Positions 26,965-33,660 of a stretch of DNA of 61,911 bases are shown here, one piece after another. How positions within the stretch are numbered: position 1 is the first letter of the stretch; every line of letters starts with the position of its first letter. A model generated the notes under the pieces. The model was not told the DNA's origin and searched no databases. It saw nothing but the letters and a program-made list of their open reading frames with translations. Position numbers and translations under genes: made by a program. Source of the stretch: Gemmatimonadota bacterium (GTDB lineage: Bacteria; Gemmatimonadota; Gemmatimonadetes; Gemmatimonadales; Gemmatimonadaceae); the NCBI GenBank assembly GCA_947462095.1, contig CANHNQ010000003.1, forward strand, positions 1 through 61,911, read 5' to 3'.

Positions 26965-27342
26965 GTGGGCGCGCCCCGCGGTGAGCCGATTCAGGAGTTC
27001 TATTCCATTGGTGAGGTCTGTTCCCTCACCGATCTCAAACCGCACGTCCTGCGCTATTGGGAGAGCCAATTCAAGCTGCTCAATCCGGCGAAGAATCGGA
27101 GCGGTAACCGCGTATACGCGCGGCGCGAAGTCGAACTGATTCTGCTCGTCAAGCATCTCCTGTACACGGAGAAGTACACCATCGACGGGGCGCGGCAGAA
27201 GCTCGACGAGCACCGCAAGGGCGCCTCGTTGCGACCAGCCGCTCGTGCGGCGCTTCAGATCGAAGCGCTCGAGAGCCTCGAGCGCGACCTTGTGGAGCTG
27301 CAGGCGCTCCTCGACGACCGTCCGGCCCCGCGCTCGCCATAG
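26965..27342 (+). CDS. MerR-family transcriptional regulator
   Basis: 125 residues from GTG 26965, one base after gpsA. The N-terminal winged helix-turn-helix is clear (FYSIGEVCSLTDLKPHVLRYWESQF, RNRSGNRVYARREVELI). A short helical coiled coil follows near 90-117. No Cys-rich or drug-binding effector domain is present, so it is a small HTH-only member of the kind often found beside housekeeping genes. The target is unknown; regulation of the plsY-gpsA train is one guess. The GTG has no strong ribosome-binding site and probably relies on coupling. Confidence 0.85.
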   Translation: MGAPRGEPIQEFYSIGEVCSLTDLKPHVLRYWESQFKLLNPAKNRSGNRVYARREVELILLVKHLLYTEKYTIDGARQKLDEHRKGASLRPAARAALQIEALESLERDLVELQALLDDRPAPRSP

Positions 27343-27399
27343 CGCCTGTGGCGCGCGCCATTCGTCCGCGCGCCGCTTTCTCCTCCTCCAACCGCTCCG

Positions 27400-28158
27400 A
27401 TGCGCATTCTCCTCAGCAACGACGACGGTATTCTCGCCAAGGGTCTAGGCATACTCGAGCAGGCCTGCCTTCCGCTGGGTGAGCTCAGCGTCGTGGCGCC
27501 CGATCGGGAACAAAGTGCGACGAGCCATTCGCTCACCCTGCATCATCCCCTTCGCCCTGTGCAACTCGGCGAACGTCGGTGGCAGGTGGATGGTACGCCG
27601 ACCGATTGCGTGATGCTGGCCTGTGAGGCGCTGCTGACGTCGCGCCCGGACTACGTGATCAGCGGGATCAATCACGGTCCGAACATGGGTGAGGATGTGC
27701 TGTACAGCGGCACGGTGGCGGCCGCGATGGAAGGACTTGCTCTCGGCATCCCGTCTATTGCGGTATCGTTTGCCGGGAGCTTGTTGCGCGCCGATGCCCT
27801 GCTCGAGACGCAGGTCGACGTACTACGCGATCTGCTGAAACACCTGATGTCGCTCACGTCGTTTCCGCGCGAAACGCTGCTGAACGTGAACCTGCCCAAT
27901 GTGGCGGGCGACCAGATCAAGGGTGTCCGTCTGACTCGGCTCGGCCGTCGCGTCTTCAGCGATTCGATCACCAAGATGAAGGACCCTTGGGGACGTGAAA
28001 TTCTGTGGATCGGCGGGGGCAGCGTGTCGTGGAGCGGCCCGGACGATTCGGACTTCCGCGCCGTGCACGACGGTTACATCTCGGTGACCCCGTTGCATCT
28101 CGACCTCACGCACCGCGATGTGCTCGATACGGCGGCGGATTGGTGGCGTCCTCTGTAG
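27400..28158 (+). CDS. surE: 5'/3'-nucleotidase SurE
   Basis: Metal-dependent nucleoside-monophosphate phosphatase, often paired with pcm. The 252 residues begin MRILLSNDDGILAKG with the metal-binding NDDG. They continue with VVAPDREQSATSHSLTL, the SGINHGPNMGEDVLYSGTVAAA core and the LNVNLP segment. The length is typical. ATG 27400 is unambiguous. pcm begins inside its 3' end, a long-standing surE-pcm linkage. Confidence 0.96.
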   Translation: MRILLSNDDGILAKGLGILEQACLPLGELSVVAPDREQSATSHSLTLHHPLRPVQLGERRWQVDGTPTDCVMLACEALLTSRPDYVISGINHGPNMGEDVLYSGTVAAAMEGLALGIPSIAVSFAGSLLRADALLETQVDVLRDLLKHLMSLTSFPRETLLNVNLPNVAGDQIKGVRLTRLGRRVFSDSITKMKDPWGREILWIGGGSVSWSGPDDSDFRAVHDGYISVTPLHLDLTHRDVLDTAADWWRPL

Positions 28159-28799
28159 AGCCGGAGTTCCGCGGCGCGCGTCGACGGCTCGTCGAGGCGC
28201 TCCAAGAGAAGGGGATACGTGATCTCGCCGTCTTGCGGGCGATCGATCAGGTGCCGCGGCATCTGTTCGTCCCGCCCACGGTGCGTCATCGCGCGTATGA
28301 AGATTCGGCGCTGCCCATCGGCAGTGGGCAGACGATTTCGCAACCCTACGTGCATGCCCGGGCGCTCGAGCAGCTGCTCCTGACCGGTAAGGAGAAGGTC
28401 CTCGAGATCGGTACCGGATCCGCGTATCAGACGGCGTTGTTGGCGGAGTTGGCGGCGCAGGTTTTCTCGATTGAGCGCTTTCCGGCGCTGCTCGACAAGG
28501 CGCGTCCGCTGCTGCAGCAGGCCAATGTGCGCAACGTGTCGCTCTTGCTGGGGGACGGCACGCTCGGATGGCGTGAGTACGGTCCATACGACGGGATCGT
28601 GGTCAGCGCCGGTGCGCCGCACGTACCAGCGGCGTTGGAGGAGCAGCTCGCTGAAGGGGGGCGGATGCTGATCCCGATTGGCGACCGGGACGAACAGATG
28701 CTCACCCTGTTCGTAAAACGGCACGGACAGCTGGAGGGTCGTGACATCGTTCCGGTCCGCTTCGTCCCCTTGATTGGGGCCGGTGGTTGGCCGGCCTGA
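28143..28799 (+). CDS. pcm: Protein-L-isoaspartate O-methyltransferase
   Basis: Repairs isoaspartyl residues in aged proteins using S-adenosylmethionine. From GTG 28143 it is 218 residues. It contains VPRHLFVPPTVRHRAYEDSA, the substrate loop LPIGSGQTISQPYV, the SAM motif KVLEIGTGSAYQTALLAEL near 84, and VSAGAPHVPAALEEQLAEGG. The frame extends far upstream inside surE, but homology starts near residue 10 of this model. TTG 28140 is also possible. Overlaps surE by 16 bases. Confidence 0.94.
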   Translation: MASSVEPEFRGARRRLVEALQEKGIRDLAVLRAIDQVPRHLFVPPTVRHRAYEDSALPIGSGQTISQPYVHARALEQLLLTGKEKVLEIGTGSAYQTALLAELAAQVFSIERFPALLDKARPLLQQANVRNVSLLLGDGTLGWREYGPYDGIVVSAGAPHVPAALEEQLAEGGRMLIPIGDRDEQMLTLFVKRHGQLEGRDIVPVRFVPLIGAGGWPA

Positions 28800-28874
28800 C
28801 GGAGCTGGCCACTGCGCACGTTTGCGCGCGAGGGCCCTTCCGCGCATCTTCGGCATTCACGGTCTGCCCACGCC

Positions 28875-29726
28875 ATGTCCACTCCGTCCTCCATTCCGCC
28901 GTACGGCGCCGAGTTGCGCGCACCTGTTGCTCCGTACTCGCTTCCCGGCACGGGGGGCGAGTCGGCTGACCTCGGAGCGGGTACCGCGCAGCCCCAAGTC
29001 CGGCCGTACGTCCCGGGACCGTGGCGCGGAACGCCCGCCATCGACAAGCCGAGTCCGTTCAGCGCGGCGGCGGTGACGCCGAGCGTGGCGCTCGATTCGT
29101 CCACGCGCGGTGTGGCGACGAGCGCCGCCGCCTCGGCCGCGTCGGCGACGGTCCCTCCGCTTCCGTGGATCGACGCATTTCTCTCGTCTACCCCCGTGCT
29201 GCCGATGCGCGCCGTGGCCGAACCGGTCGTGGCCGAACCGGTCGTGGCCGAACCGGCGCCTGCGGTTGGCACGCCGCTCACGCTCGATGCCATACCGTCT
29301 TCTGAGGCATGGGCGCTTGATGAGGCCGCCGAACGCATGCGGGCGCTCGCCGAGGCACTTCTGGACCACGAGGGCATCGCCAGTACGTCACTCGAGTCGG
29401 CTCGCGGGTTCGATGGCGTGTCGTTGCGGTCGCCCCTGCCGGCGTGGAACGACGACGATGTCATCGACCTCATGCCGCTCCGCCCAGACCGCGCCGTTCC
29501 ACCGGACCGCTGGCCGAACGCTGCCTCGAGCGGCGCGCACCAGGCATGGGCCGATCGGGTGCGCCGAGTCGATGATGACAACGCCGAGGCGGGCGCCCAA
29601 GCGCTCGAGCTGCTCGCCCGACGTGTGCGTGATGGCGAGATCGTGCTCGCCGGCTACGAGCCGCGCTTGGGGGACGCCGCCGCGCTCGCGGCGGCGCTTG
29701 CCGCCCTGCTCGGCGTCCGCCGCTGA
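28875..29726 (+). CDS. Hypothetical Ala/Pro-rich protein
   Basis: Family not recognised. 283 residues. The first 135 or so are low-complexity (Pro, Ala, Ser, Thr, Val) with three VVAEP-type pentads encoded by a 15-base tandem repeat. Residues about 140-283 look folded and helical (WALDEAAERMRALAEALLDH; AHQAWADRVRRVDDDNAEAG; LELLARRVRDGEIVLAG). No signal peptide or membrane segment is visible. The design is a disordered arm plus a small helical domain. It lies between pcm and acyP with a one-base overlap to acyP, which supports it being a real gene. Confidence 0.65.
   Translation: MSTPSSIPPYGAELRAPVAPYSLPGTGGESADLGAGTAQPQVRPYVPGPWRGTPAIDKPSPFSAAAVTPSVALDSSTRGVATSAAASAASATVPPLPWIDAFLSSTPVLPMRAVAEPVVAEPVVAEPAPAVGTPLTLDAIPSSEAWALDEAAERMRALAEALLDHEGIASTSLESARGFDGVSLRSPLPAWNDDDVIDLMPLRPDRAVPPDRWPNAASSGAHQAWADRVRRVDDDNAEAGAQALELLARRVRDGEIVLAGYEPRLGDAAALAAALAALLGVRR
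29214..29258 (+). repeat. Three copies of a 15-base tandem repeat
   Basis: Unit GTGGCCGAACCGGTC at 29214 and 29229, with a third copy at 29244 differing in the last two bases. It encodes (V)VAEP pentads in the disordered arm of the hypothetical protein. Length variation between strains is likely. Confidence 0.8.
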
Positions 29727-30013
29727 TGGCATCGGCGGTTCGCCGCTATCGCGTGGAAGGGGAAGTGCAGGGGGTTGGCTTCCGTTGGTTTGTGCGCGAG
29801 CAGGCGCGCGCACTGGCCCTCTCGGGATGGGTACGAAACGAGCCGGACGGCGCGGTGGTTCTCGTCGCCTCAGGTGAGGCCGTGGCGTTGGATGCCTTGG
29901 AGCACCAACTCCGCGTCGGTCCAACCCACTCCACGGTCACTGAGGTGGTCCGGCGGGAACTCACGAGCTTCGACGCCATCGGCTTGCCGGCGGCATTCAC
30001 GATTTCGCGCTAG
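29726..30013 (+). CDS. acyP: Acylphosphatase
   Basis: Small cytoplasmic enzyme that hydrolyses carboxyl-phosphate bonds. The 95 residues show the signature VEGEVQGVGFRWFVREQARAL with the catalytic Arg, then LSGWVRNEPDGAVVLVASGE with the catalytic Asn. A ferredoxin-like alpha/beta sandwich is expected, and the length is standard. The ATG overlaps the stop of the upstream gene by one base (TGATG). Confidence 0.95.
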   Translation: MASAVRRYRVEGEVQGVGFRWFVREQARALALSGWVRNEPDGAVVLVASGEAVALDALEHQLRVGPTHSTVTEVVRRELTSFDAIGLPAAFTISR

Positions 30014-30066
30014 CCCCCAGTCCGTGTGCCGAGCGCGCCCGCGTGCCAAGCGATAACTTTGCCTAC

Positions 30067-30597
30067 ATGACTGCTACACTGATTGCGCGTTTGACCGCGA
30101 CGCTTCGCGATGTGCCCGATTTTCCCACGCCGGGCATTCTTTTTAAAGACATCACGCCGGTGCTGGCGGATCCCGCGCTTATGCGCGAGGCCATCTCCGC
30201 GATGGCTGCTCCCTTTGTCCACAGCGGCATCACCCACGTGGTCGGCGTGGAGAGCCGGGGATTTTTGTTCGGCATGCCGCTGGCGCTGCACCTCAACGTT
30301 CCCTTTGCCCCCGCGCGGAAACCCGGAAAGCTTCCGTGGAAAACCGAGCGAGAGTCGTACGATCTGGAGTACCGGAGCGACGTGCTCGAGATGCACACGG
30401 ACGCGGTCGGGGCAGGCGCCCGCGTCGTGGTGGTTGACGACGTGCTGGCGACCGGCGGTACGGCAGCCGCTACATGCCGACTGATTGAGCGACTGGGGGC
30501 CACGGTCGCCGGCGTCTCGGTCCTCGTCGAACTGGGTTTCCTCGATGGACGTGCCCGCCTGGCGGGCCGGACGGTTCACTCCGTCGTCACGTTGTAG
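30067..30597 (+). CDS. apt: Adenine phosphoribosyltransferase
   Basis: Salvage enzyme making AMP from adenine and PRPP. From ATG 30067 it is 176 residues: LRDVPDFPTPGILFKDITPVL at the N-terminus, the purine-recognition segment VGVESRGFLFGMPLAL, the lid PARKPGKLPWKTERESY, and the PRPP loop VVVVDDVLATGGTAAAT. GTG 30043 would add eight residues and cannot be excluded, because neither start has a clear ribosome-binding site. Confidence 0.95.
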   Translation: MTATLIARLTATLRDVPDFPTPGILFKDITPVLADPALMREAISAMAAPFVHSGITHVVGVESRGFLFGMPLALHLNVPFAPARKPGKLPWKTERESYDLEYRSDVLEMHTDAVGAGARVVVVDDVLATGGTAAATCRLIERLGATVAGVSVLVELGFLDGRARLAGRTVHSVVTL

Positions 30598-30687
30598 AGA
30601 ACATCGCGTGCCGCCCGCCTTGAGCGTGGCGTCCGAATCGGTGAGATTCGCAACGTCGCGCGCCGTGTCGGCTCCGCACCGTGGTCC

Positions 30688-30761
30688 GTCCCCGTAGCTC
30701 AGTTGGATAGAGCGGAAGTTTCCTAAACTTCAGGCCGCAGGTTCGATCCCTGCCGGGGACA
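30688..30761 (+). tRNA. tRNA-Arg (anticodon CCT)
   Basis: A complete 74-base cloverleaf. Acceptor GTCCCCG pairs with CGGGGAC and is followed by discriminator A. The D stem is GCTC/GAGC and the anticodon stem GAAGT/ACTTC. The loop TTCCTAA gives CCT at positions 34-36, reading the Arg codon AGG. The variable loop is AGGCC and the T arm GCAGG-TTCGATC-CCTGC. The 3' CCA is not encoded. Confidence 0.97.
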
Positions 30762-30913
30762 TGATGTCACGTCACCGCCAACGCCCCATACACTCCTGAG
30801 GCGTTTGTCGCTATGTTTCCTGACTCTCCCGTGTCCGCTCCGTGACTGCGCGTTCGAACGTGCAGGCGGAGGTCGGGCGCCACGATCTTCGCCCCTCATC
30901 GCTGGTCTTCCGC

Positions 30914-31579
30914 ATGGCCCAGTCGTCCCGTACCGCGTCGTCCAATTCGAGCCTCTCCGACGATCCGATGGAGAAGTTCGGCGATTGGTTCATGTCGAAC
31001 AGCCGCCCGATCGGTATGGCCGTCGGCGGTGTCGCGGTCGCCGCACTCGCGATCTTCGGCTATCGCAGCTACACCGCGGGGCAGAACACGAAGGCGTCGA
31101 CGGCGCTTTACGCCGCCCAGGCCCCGATGGCACAGGGGAAGCTCGACGACGCCACGAAGGCGCTTGAGAAGGTTGCCAAGAACTTCTCGGGCACGGCCGC
31201 CGGTCAACAGGCCACGCTCCTGCTGGCTCAGGCGCTCTACGAGCAGAAGAAGTACGCCGATGGCATCGCCGCACTCGACAAGTCGGTGGGCGGTGCGAGC
31301 TCGGACTTCAAGGCCTCCATGGAGTCCCTCATCGCCGTCGGCTACGAACTTCAGGGCAAGCTTGCCGATGCGGCGGTGCACTACGGCAAGGCCTCGGCCG
31401 CTGCCAAGTTCGCAAACGACAAGAGCAGCTACCAGGCATCCGAAGCCCGCAGCTTGATGGCGGCCGGCAAGAACGCGGAGGCCAAGAAGATCTGGGAGGA
31501 ACTGGCCAAGACGGATAGCCAGGTATCGCAGGAAGCCAATGTTCGCCTCGGCGAGTTGGCTGGCGCCGGCAAGAGCTGA
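30914..31579 (+). CDS. Membrane-anchored tetratricopeptide-repeat protein (YfgM-like)
   Basis: 221 residues from ATG 30914, with one transmembrane helix (about 35-52, IGMAVGGVAVAALAIFGYR) after a short cytoplasmic N-terminus. The periplasmic part is made of TPR-like helices (APMAQGKLDDATKALEKVAK; LLLAQALYEQKKYADGIAAL; AAGKNAEAKKIWEELAK). The layout resembles YfgM, the inner-membrane partner of the SecYEG/PpiD chaperone network, but sequence alone does not prove that role. GTG 30842 would add a 24-residue basic extension without support. Confidence 0.8.
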   Translation: MAQSSRTASSNSSLSDDPMEKFGDWFMSNSRPIGMAVGGVAVAALAIFGYRSYTAGQNTKASTALYAAQAPMAQGKLDDATKALEKVAKNFSGTAAGQQATLLLAQALYEQKKYADGIAALDKSVGGASSDFKASMESLIAVGYELQGKLADAAVHYGKASAAAKFANDKSSYQASEARSLMAAGKNAEAKKIWEELAKTDSQVSQEANVRLGELAGAGKS

Positions 31580-31663
31580 TCGAGGTTCGAGCGGCGGTCG
31601 ATCGGCCCCGCTCAGTGGCGTCGACGACCGGCGTTGTCGTTGGGTGGCACAGTCTCAGTGAGC

Positions 31664-31702
31664 GGCGGCACGGGAATTCCCGGTGCCGCCCTCTTGTTTT
31701 TG
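31664..31702 (+). terminator. Intrinsic terminator after the TPR gene
   Basis: GGCGGCAC (31664-31671) pairs with GTGCCGCC (31683-31690). The inner palindrome GGGAATTCCC extends the stem. The tail CTCTTGTTTTT follows directly. It ends the + strand gene train. Confidence 0.88.
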
Positions 31703-31776
31703 TGCCATGGATGGAGCGGCGGGGAATACGACACTAACGCGTCCAGAAGGGGCCCTCATAAGGTCAGTCTTCTCAA

Positions 31777-31805
31777 TTGCTCGCGTTTTAATATGCGCAT
31801 AATAC
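31777..31805 (+). promoter_or_regulatory. Orphan sigma-70-type promoter with overlapping dyads
   Basis: TTGCTC (31777-31782), a 17-base spacer, and TAATAC (31800-31805). A perfect 10-base palindrome TATGCGCATA (31792-31801) overlaps the -10 box, and CATAA/TTATG arms (31798-31802, 31809-31813) flank it, so repressor control is plausible. No coding gene follows on this strand. Confidence 0.55.
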
Positions 31806-31811
31806 ATGTTA

Positions 31812-31999
31812 TGTAAACCTATGGTGGTGGATAACTGTGGGAAAAGATTTTGGGAATCCCGCCGGTCGGTGTGGAAGAAGCCCGTAAGGTATTGCCATAA
31901 TGGGCTTTGCATGGTTGTCCCAAGGGGCATTCTCTGGTGTGCCCTCACGAACCATGTTGGCGTCCACCTTTCCACGCCGTGCGCGCTACCAAATGCGCG
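31812..31999 (+). ncRNA. Candidate structured non-coding RNA
   Basis: Downstream of the orphan promoter three stem-loops follow in close order. AAGCCC/GGGCTT closes 31878-31907. CATGGTT/AACCATG closes 31910-31956, with an inner helix GGGGCA/TGCCCT. CGCGC/GCGCG closes 31982-31999. It matches no RNA family I know (6S, SRP, RNase P and tmRNA hallmarks are absent). It could instead be leader or relic sequence, and the 3' end is arbitrary. Confidence 0.25.
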
Positions 32000-32049
32000 T
32001 GAATCGCTGGCCCGCCGATCCTGGCGGTGCCGTCGTCCATCCAGCTCGC

Positions 32050-32889
32050 TCAGATCGACTCGATCACGCCGCGGAACACCACGCGACCCTCACCTCGCAG
32101 TGTGGGCTGAACCCCCGACGCCGTGGTCGTCAGCCGAACCTCGAGATCCCGACCGGAGCTGCTCCGGATCATGATGGAGGGATCGGTTGACAGCCCCCAC
32201 GCGGCCAAGAGGACGGCGGTCGCGACCGCACCCGTTCCGCAGGCCAACGTCTCGCCCTCCACGCCACGCTCGAACGTGCGGTAGCGCCACCGGCCGCCCG
32301 GCATCGGCGATACCCAGTTCACATTCGCCCCGGCCGAGCCGGAAGCGGGATGGCGACGCAGCAACGGCCCGCGGTCGTCGACATCGACCAGGTGCGCATC
32401 GGCGCACAGGATGACGAGATGCGGAATGCCAGCCACCGCGAATCCGACCCGCTGCTCACCGGCCGTGAGATCGATCGGCATCGCGGTGCGAATCGCCGTC
32501 ACGGGCTGGAGATCGATCTCGGGTAGTCCGGCGGCGAGGCGGCTGGCGATCAGGCCGGCTGGCGTCGCGAGTGTCATCCCCGACGCGGCGGACAAGCCGA
32601 GCAACGCCGACAACGCCGTTGAGCACAAGGTCGCATTTCCGCAGAGATCCGCTGGGGTGCCGTCGCTGTTGACGTAGTGGATCCTCACATCCGCATCGGG
32701 GTGCGCCGGTTCGATGACAACAACACCGTCTGCCCCTATGCCATTGTGCCTGTTGCAGATAGACCTTACCACCTCGGGTGATGTGACAAGGTCACGCGGC
32801 ACTGCACGGCCATCGAAGAACACGAAGTCGTTACCCGATCCCGTCATCTTGGCGAAGGCGAGCCCCTGCAGGGTTGGACCCGGAGGCAT
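32050..32889 (-). CDS. dapF: Diaminopimelate epimerase
   Basis: Cofactor-independent epimerase converting LL- to meso-diaminopimelate for peptidoglycan and lysine. From ATG 32889 it is 279 residues, a normal length. Both catalytic cysteines are visible: C83 in DLCGNATLC and C217 in TLACGTGAV. The N-terminal KMTGSGNDFVFFDGR and NRHNGIGADGVV are typical. The loop after C83 is CGNATLC instead of the usual CGNGARC. The start overlaps the stop of the upstream glycosyltransferase by one base, and a longer frame is rejected. It is the last gene of the minus-strand series; no clear terminator follows. Confidence 0.93.
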   Translation of the reverse strand: MPPGPTLQGLAFAKMTGSGNDFVFFDGRAVPRDLVTSPEVVRSICNRHNGIGADGVVVIEPAHPDADVRIHYVNSDGTPADLCGNATLCSTALSALLGLSAASGMTLATPAGLIASRLAAGLPEIDLQPVTAIRTAMPIDLTAGEQRVGFAVAGIPHLVILCADAHLVDVDDRGPLLRRHPASGSAGANVNWVSPMPGGRWRYRTFERGVEGETLACGTGAVATAVLLAAWGLSTDPSIMIRSSSGRDLEVRLTTTASGVQPTLRGEGRVVFRGVIESI

Positions 32890-33650
32890 CACGCGTTCCC
32901 CGTGATGGCCCACCAACGAAGCCGCCAGACCATCCATATGGCCTCACGTACGATCCGCTTGGACATCTTCGATTCGCCTTCCGTCCGATCGTGGAAGACG
33001 ATGGGAATCTCAGCGATGCGGAATCCTCGCTTCCAGGCCCGGAAGCTCATCTCGATCTGGAAGGCGTACCCATTTGAGCGCACCTTATCGAGCGGGATCG
33101 CCATCAGCACTTCCCGGCGGAAGCACTTGAAACCGCCGGTCGCGTCTCCGAGCCGGAGTCCTGTGACCGCCCGCGCGTAGATGTTTGCGCCGTACGACAA
33201 CACGAGCCGGGTCATCGGCCAGTTCACGACCGTGACCTTGCCGTCCCGATACCGGGATCCGAGGACCAGATCGGTGTGGCGGATCGCGGCGAGAAACTCC
33301 GGTAGGTGACCAGGGTCATGCGAGAAGTCTGCGTCCATCTCGAAGATGAACGCGTAATCGCGCTCCAGGGCCCACTTGAAGCCCGCCAGATACGCGCGGC
33401 CAAGCCCCTCCTTCCCGGCGCGATGCAGCACGTGGACGCGTGAATCGGCTGCGGCGAGCTCATCGGCGAGTCGGCCGGTGCCGTCTGGGGAGTTGTCATC
33501 GACCACCAGCACATCGATCCGGGCGTCCTGGGACAGGACGAGCGGCACGATACGGGTGACATTCTCGCTTTCGTTATACGTCGGCACAATCACGAGGGCG
33601 CGTTCGCCCACCGCGAGTGAACCACGAGCCGGAGTCGGTGTTCTGGTCAC
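32889..33650 (-). CDS. Polyprenol-phosphate sugar synthase, Dpm1-type GT2
   Basis: GT-A glycosyltransferase that loads a sugar from a nucleotide donor onto polyprenyl phosphate at the cytoplasmic face. From GTG 33650 it is 253 residues. Motifs: ALVIVPTYNESENVTRIVP, VVDDNSPDGTGRLAD, GKEGLGRAYLAGFKWAL, the metal site FEMDADFSHDP, VLGSRYRDG, and GGFKCFRREVL. No C-terminal membrane helices are present, as in soluble dolichol-phosphate-mannose synthases. GAGG lies about eight bases before the GTG. The sugar cannot be deduced. Confidence 0.9.
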   Translation of the reverse strand: MTRTPTPARGSLAVGERALVIVPTYNESENVTRIVPLVLSQDARIDVLVVDDNSPDGTGRLADELAAADSRVHVLHRAGKEGLGRAYLAGFKWALERDYAFIFEMDADFSHDPGHLPEFLAAIRHTDLVLGSRYRDGKVTVVNWPMTRLVLSYGANIYARAVTGLRLGDATGGFKCFRREVLMAIPLDKVRSNGYAFQIEMSFRAWKRGFRIAEIPIVFHDRTEGESKMSKRIVREAIWMVWRLRWWAITGNA

Positions 33651-33660
33651 GTCGAGTACC

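Larger units (their letters stand above)
31580..32049. other. Convergence zone without a convincing gene
   Basis: 470 bases between the TPR gene (+) and dapF (-). It holds a strong terminator (31664-31702), then a visibly more A/T-rich stretch with a promoter-like element (31777-31805) and several hairpins (31878-31999). ORFs on either strand (such as a + frame from 31900) have no recognisable family and run into dapF antisense sequence. Confidence 0.6.

Noticed and set aside
30688-30761. tRNA-Arg as an integration site
   Set aside because: No integrase, direct repeat of the tRNA 3' end or foreign cargo is seen on either side.
31900-32190. 96-residue + strand ORF after the orphan promoter, considered as an mraZ remnant or small protein
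   Set aside because: No MraZ (AbrB-fold) motif in any frame, no ribosome-binding site, and the second half is antisense to dapF.
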